64,000 nt of DNA from positions 186,001 to 250,000 of the forward strand of contig JACKDN010000004.1 in NCBI GenBank assembly GCA_020633465.1, read 5' to 3'. This document shows positions 59,428-64,000 of this stretch, piece after piece. A program made the position numbers and the translations under genes. This DNA comes from Myxococcales bacterium (GTDB taxonomy: Bacteria; Myxococcota_A; Bradymonadia; UBA7976; UBA1532). Numbering within the stretch: the first letter of the stretch is position 1; each line of letters opens with the position of its first letter. The notes beneath the pieces were generated by a model. That model was not told the DNA's origin. It made no database searches and worked only from the letters and a program-made list of their open reading frames with translations.

Positions 59428-62400
59428 ATGAGGCGTTGGCTCGCGGTGGCTTGCCTGCTGCCGATCGTCGGCTGCGTGCCCGACCTCGACGACACCTGCG
59501 CCTCGGACGACGAGTGCACCGGGGCTCGGGTCTGTCGGTCGAGCTACTGCGTGCCGCCGGGCGACGGCGACGACGCCACCGTGACGCCCGACGCCCAACC
59601 GGAGGGCGCGCCGCCCCCGGACGCCGCGACCGACGGCGCGCCGCCCGACGGCGCCGCAGTGGACGCCACCGCCGACGCCCACGCGCCGCGGACGCCGCGC
59701 CGCCCGACGGCGCCGCCTCCGACGCGCGACCGAGGACGCCGCCCCGCCTGAGGACGCCGCCCCGCCCGAGGACGCCGACCGCCGAGGACGCCGGCCGCCC
59801 GAGGACGCCGGGCCGCCTGAGGACGCCGGGCCGCCCGAGGACGCCGGGCCGCCCGAGGATCTCGGGCCGTCGGCGGACGCCGATCCGCCCCCCGACGCGA
59901 CCGCCGACGCCGAGCCCTCGCCGGACGCCGCGCCGCTCGACGTGGGCCCCGGCCCCGACGGGAGCCTCGACGCCGCCCCCGGCGACGCGACCCCCCTCGC
60001 CGACGTCGGCCCGCCCGACGCCGAGCCCGACGCCGGCGCCTCGTGCGGTGACGGCATCGTGGACGAGGGCGAGGAGTGCGACGCGCCGGGCAGCGTGGTG
60101 CAGACGCGCTGCACCGCCGCGTGCCGGGTGACCGCCACCGGCGTCTCGGGCGATGCGACCATCGAGCGCGACATCCAGGCCCGCAGCTTCGCCCTGTTCC
60201 AGGTCAGCGCCGAGCGCGCCGCCACGCTGACCATCTCGACCGCGGTCGAGGGCGGCTGCCCGCAGACGCTGACGCTCACCGTCGAGGACGCCGACGGCGC
60301 GCCGGTCGCCCAGGCCGAGGGCGGCGCCGACGGCGCCTGCCCCACCGTCTCGTTCGCCGCCACCTGGATGCTCTACCGGGTCGAGGTGCGCGACACGTCC
60401 CGCGCCCCGGTCACCGTCGAGACCACCTTCGCGGTGTCCGACACCTGCGGCAACGGCCAGGTCGAAGGCGACGAGCAGTGCGACGGGGGCGGCACCTGCG
60501 ACGCCTGCCTGCTGACCGCCTGCGGCCCGTGGGACTCGGCCGATCCGGCCACCGACGGCGGCAACTGCCAGCCGCCGCCCCTCGATCTCGACTGCCCGCC
60601 GGGCGCCTTCGCCCTCGCTTCGGGCGGCTGCAGCGAGCCGGTGCCCTGCCCCCCGGGCTGGCAGCGCGTGCCCGACGCCGTCGACTGCGCCCCCGCCCCC
60701 GCCCCTGCCTGCCCCGAGGGTCAGGTGGCCCTGCCCGATGGCACCTGCAGCGCCGCCTGGCCCTGCGTCGGCACCGAGGGCCGCGCCTGGATGACCCCCG
60801 AGGGCCAGCGCTTCGGCTGCTTCCCGCCCGTCGAGTCCTGCGCGCCGGGCACGGTGCCGGTGGACGGCGCGTGCGTGCCGACGCTGACCGCCGACGACTG
60901 CCTCGCCGAGCCGCCCGCGCTCGGGAACTGGCTGGTCGTCGACTTCGACAACGGCGACGACGAGGCCAGCGGCTCGGCCGCCGACCCCCTGCAGACCCTC
61001 GCCGAGGCCGTGCGGCGCGTGCGCGCGGCGCCGTCCATCCCCCCGCTGCCGCCAACGTACCCGGGCATCTACCTGGTCGCCGGCGAGCACGCCGCCGGCC
61101 TGGCCGTGCCGGACATCCGCGTCGAGGGCGCCGGCCCCGCGGCCACCACGCTGGTCGGCGGCGTGACCGTCGGCGAGCAGGGCGGCCCGCTCCTGTCGGC
61201 CACGCTGCGCTGCCTCACGCTGCGGTCGGAGGACGCCACCGCGCTGACCGTGCGCGGCGGGGGCGAGGTGGTCGTCGAGCGCGTGTCCCTGCGCGCGCTC
61301 GGGCCGGTCGTCGACATGCTGGGCGAGAACACGCTGAACCTGACCCGGGTGCAGGTCGAGGCGACCGAAGGCGACGCCATCCAGATGGCGGGCGCCGCGG
61401 TCAGCCTGATGCAGTTCGTCGAGGTGACCGCCCCCGCCGTGGGCCTGCGGGTGGTCGACGCGGGCACCGAGGCGCTGATCGCCGACGGCGTCATGCGCGG
61501 ACCGGGCATGGCCGCGCTGACGCTCGACGACGGCTACGCCGAGCTGCTGGGGGTCATCGTCCAGGGCGCCGGCGGAGACGGCGCCGCCCTGCGCGCCGCG
61601 GCCGGCGGCGAGCTGAACGTCGACCGCTCCCTCGTGCGGGACACCGCGCCGGGCAGCCCGGCGGTGTCGGTGGGCGTGGACGGCCTGCTCACCGTCGGCG
61701 ACATCTACCTGCGTGACAACCCGGGCGGACACGTCGTCGCGGCCGGCGCGGTGCAGCCGCTCGTGCTGGGCGAGCGGCGCGCCGGCAACGTGACGATCCG
61801 CGGCGCCGGCATCCCGCTGCGGGTGGACGGCGCCCAGGCGGACGTCGCGCTCGATCGCCTCTCGATCGGGGGCGCGGGCCCCACGCCCGCGGTGCGCGTG
61901 CTCCGCGGGCGGGCCGCCCTGGGCTGGCTGGACGTGGCCGATCGCGCCAGCCCCGCGGCGCAGGACGCCCCGGTGCTCGACGTGGGGCTCGCCGGCACGC
62001 TCGTGGTCGGCCGCGGGCTCTTCGAGCAGTGGGACGCGCCCGTGCTCACCAACCAGGGCACGAGCGATCTGACCGCCACGCTGTGGCGCTCGCCGGCGGG
62101 ACCCCCGGCCGCCGCGCGCAGCCTCGCCGGCCGCCTGACGCTGACCGACGTGCGGATGGCCGCCGGCGTGGCCGCCGAGGGCGAGGGCGTCGCCGAGCTG
62201 ATCCGCGTGCAGCTCGAGCCGACGGTCGGCGCGGCGCTGACGGCGCTCGACGGCGGCAGCATCGAGGTGACCGGCGTGCGGACGGTGCACGCGCCCCGCG
62301 GCGCGCGCGTCGCCAGCGCGCTGCGACGCGCCAGCCTGACCGGCGCGGGCCTGTACGTGGTCGGCGACGATCGCGGGCCGGGCGTCGAGGTGCAGGGTGT

Positions 62401-62932
62401 GGCGACGGTGGATCTCACCGGCCTCGCGCTGCGCGACAGCGCCAGCGTCGGCCTCCTGGTCAGCGGCGACGGCGCCCTCGCGCAGCTGCGCCGGTCGATC
62501 GTCGACGGCGCCAGCGTGCTGCCCGGCGAGGGGCCCGGGCGCCTGATCAGCGTCGAGAGCGGGGGCCGCGTGGTGCTCGAAGAGGCCGTCCTGCGGGGCG
62601 CCACCGAGAACGGCCTGCAGGCCACCGGCGCCGAGGCCGAGCTGACCGACGTGCGGGTCGAGGCCGGCGGGCAGCACGGCCTGGTCACCGCGGCGGACGC
62701 GCGGCTGACCGCGGTCGACCTTCGCGTGGCCGATCACGGTGCCAGCGGCATCCTTTCGCGCTTCGGCGCCATGTCCCTCACCCGCGTGGCGCTGATCGAC
62801 AACGACGTCGGCCTGCGCTTCGGCCGCGGCGCCGAACCCCAGCACACGCTGCGCTTCTTCCAGGGCAACCGCGTCCCGTGGATCGCCTGCGGGCTGTTCT
62901 GCCCGGTCGCGGGGCCGGTGCTCGGCCCCTGA
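59428..62932 (+). pseudogene. Beta-helix lipoprotein with PPEDAG linker; frame broken in linker
   Basis: The N-terminal frame encodes MRRWLAVACLLPIVGC (lipobox) and a cysteine motif (CASDDECTGARVC), with GAGGAGG upstream. In the Asp/Ala/Pro linker the frame shifts twice, near 59688-59691 and near 59731; each shift is explained by one missing base. The last frame, from 59732, continues to 62932. It encodes PPEDAG repeats, CGDGIVDEGEECDAPG and CGNGQVEGDEQCDGGG cysteine motifs, and several other Cys clusters. A long parallel beta-helix follows (DNGDDEASGSAADPLQTLAE, with about 25 rungs thereafter). Beta-helices of this kind bind or cleave polysaccharide. A missing-base error is the simplest reading. 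Confidence 0.75.
59732..59872 (+). repeat. 18-bp tandem repeat encoding PPEDAG/PPEDAA
   Basis: The units starting GAGGACGCC lie at 59732, 59750, 59768, 59784, 59801, 59819, 59837 and 59855, with lengths 18, 18, 16, 17, 18, 18, 18 and 18. The 16 and 17 units together lose three bases, so the frame is restored and the protein there reads EDADRRGRRPPEDAG. Confidence 0.85.
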
Positions 62933-63097
62933 TCGCTGGCGCGCCGGGTCAACCCGGTGGCGCGATCGGCCGGGTGCGCCGCCTCGGCGGCGCCTTCGGT
63001 CAGCCCTTTGGCGTCCTGCATCAATGTCGGTGGGGGTGGGTTCGCGTAGTTTCCGCGCGTTCGAGCGGAACCCGAACCCATCTCACCGGAGGATGCC

Positions 63098-64000
63098 ATG
63101 AGAATCCGTCACCTGATCGCCGCCGGCGCGCTCGCGACCGGCGCACTCGCCGGCTGCGCGCCCGAGGCCGACGACCCGACCGTCGCCCTGCCCTTCGACG
63201 ACCTGCTCGTCGAGGCCGGCAAGGCCGACCAGGTCAGCAACGCGCACATCCTGGACGACATCGACCTCGACAGCGTGATCGAGGGCAAGTTCGACCCCCG
63301 CGTCCGGGTGTACGGCTTCACCTTCGAGGCCAAGGCCGGGGCCTCGATCAAGGTCGACCTGCGCACCCGCGCCGGCCACGACAGCTTCGACGCGCAGCCC
63401 GACAAGCCCCTCGACACGGTGGCGGCGATCTACGGCCCGATGCGGGGGGCCGACAAGGGGCGCCGCGTCGCGTCGTCGGACGACACCGATCACGGGGTCG
63501 AGGCCGATCTGCCCGAGGTCGAGATCGCCGAGGACGGCCGCTACCTGGTCATCTTCTCGAGCTGGAACGATCCCGGCGCGGGCAGCTACGACGTGGGCGT
63601 GAAGTGCAGCGGCACGAACTTCCAGTGCCGCCGCCCGGTCACGCAGACCGCCTGCCTGCCCGGCACGCGGTACATCCAGGGGCAGACGGTCGTGGGCGAC
63701 GAGACCTGGAGCCGCTGCAACGTCGTGCTGCTCGAGACCACCGTGGTCGAGGACGGCGCCACGCTGAGCATCGGTCCGGGCGTGAACGTGAAGGGCAACT
63801 ACCTCGGCGAGGGCGACTTCGGCGAGGTGACGCTGCAGGTCGACGGCCGGCTGCAGGCCGTCGGCACCGCCCGCGAGCCGGTGGTCTTCACCGCGCTGGT
63901 CGAGGGCTGGAACGGCGTCCAGCTGAACGGCGACGACAACACGCTCGAGCACGTGTTCGTCGAGAAGGCCGCCCGCGGCGTCGACGTGCGCGGCAGCCAG
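63098..64000 (+). CDS. Lipoprotein with beta-helix domain, 3' partial
   Basis: The frame from the ATG at 63098 has no stop before the window end (301 codons visible). The signal MRIRHLIAAGALATGALAGC gives a lipobox; GGAGG precedes the ATG. A beta-rich PPC-like domain follows (RVYGFTFEAKAGASIKVDLR, 20 residues; DGRYLVIFSSWNDPGAGSYD). Cysteine pairs then lead into a parallel beta-helix starting VVEDGATLSIGPGVNVKGNY, with QVDGRLQAVGTAREPVVFTA, as in surface-associated lyase-like proteins. The 165 bp upstream holds an imperfect hairpin (62944-62957) and no clear promoter. It follows another beta-helix lipoprotein and probably has a related surface role. Confidence 0.85.
   Translation, partial: MRIRHLIAAGALATGALAGCAPEADDPTVALPFDDLLVEAGKADQVSNAHILDDIDLDSVIEGKFDPRVRVYGFTFEAKAGASIKVDLRTRAGHDSFDAQPDKPLDTVAAIYGPMRGADKGRRVASSDDTDHGVEADLPEVEIAEDGRYLVIFSSWNDPGAGSYDVGVKCSGTNFQCRRPVTQTACLPGTRYIQGQTVVGDETWSRCNVVLLETTVVEDGATLSIGPGVNVKGNYLGEGDFGEVTLQVDGRLQAVGTAREPVVFTALVEGWNGVQLNGDDNTLEHVFVEKAARGVDVRGSQ

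Noticed and set aside
59426..62845. 1139-codon minus-strand frame opposite the beta-helix lipoprotein
   Set aside because: No recognisable domain; the plus strand has lipobox, CGDG..GEECD motifs and beta-helix rungs.
62944..62957. ccgggtcaacccgg as a terminator after the beta-helix gene
   Set aside because: Only a 5-bp stem with a 4-base loop and no T-run; insufficient to call.
1..64000. tRNA, rRNA, CRISPR, insertion sequences, prophage
   Set aside because: I looked for tRNA-like CCA ends, spaced repeats and transposase motifs on both strands and found none; the only IS-like protein (IstB-like) lacks an IstA partner.

Overview
The window is about 64 kb of very GC-rich, densely coding DNA from a bacterium of the phylum Myxococcota (formerly Deltaproteobacteria). 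The evidence is in the proteins. A MYXO-CTERM-type tail ends the 15727-20523 product, and a similar tail ends the 28246-29481 protease. Many lipoproteins have Asp/Ala/Pro-rich linkers of the PDAAP kind, ETCNG-DDDCDG and CGxGxxxxGEECD cysteine motifs, PPC domains and DUF2330. Genus cannot be resolved from the window. No tRNA, rRNA, CRISPR array, transposase or phage gene was seen. No gap between genes exceeds 300 bp; the largest (1966-2254) holds an inverted-repeat element.

Layout. 2-6075 (+): a partial DGHHR-motif protein and an EEP-family phosphodiesterase, then a SIR2/pseudo-receiver fusion whose stop overlaps a TTG start of the helicase hrpB. 6169-14182 (-): a DUF262/DUF1524 GmrSD-like protein downstream of a set of lipoproteins and one membrane protein. 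14303-20523 (-): a 1598-residue secreted, probably glycan-acting MYXO-CTERM protein coupled to a hybrid histidine kinase. 20654-24318 (+): a DnaC/IstB-like ATPase, a papain-like or amidase-like lipoprotein, and a ribosome hibernation factor; the last two have sigma-54 promoters. 24346-35081: a periplasmic Spy-like protein, a C45 acyltransferase, an amidohydrolase, a DUF2007 protein, a trypsin-like protease, an outer-membrane barrel, an M61 peptidase, Hsp33 and a TPR protein. 35168-39259 (+): a 1363-residue lipoprotein with roughly 150 cysteines. 39276-47820 (-): thrA, then a two-component system, then a universal stress protein coupled to an APC transporter/EIIA/RCK fusion. 47909-57010: a DUF2330 protein, a lipase, a dioxygenase-like protein and a cluster with three exported thioredoxin-fold proteins and a barrel. 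57147-64000: glpD, a small membrane protein and two beta-helix lipoproteins, the last cut by the window edge.

How genes work together. Translational coupling is the rule here: at least nine gene pairs share a 4-bp ATGA, GTGA or TTGA overlap. The clearest circuit is at 39-45 kb: a sensor kinase and an NtrC-type regulator lie directly upstream of a near-consensus sigma-54 promoter, with two perfect 12-bp direct repeats 21 bp apart between the regulator gene and the promoter. That promoter would drive the Usp plus transporter operon. Four genes (9182, 45198, 52137, 59428 starts) have reading frames broken inside GC-only low-complexity DNA. Assembly indels are the likeliest cause, but repeat slippage cannot be excluded.
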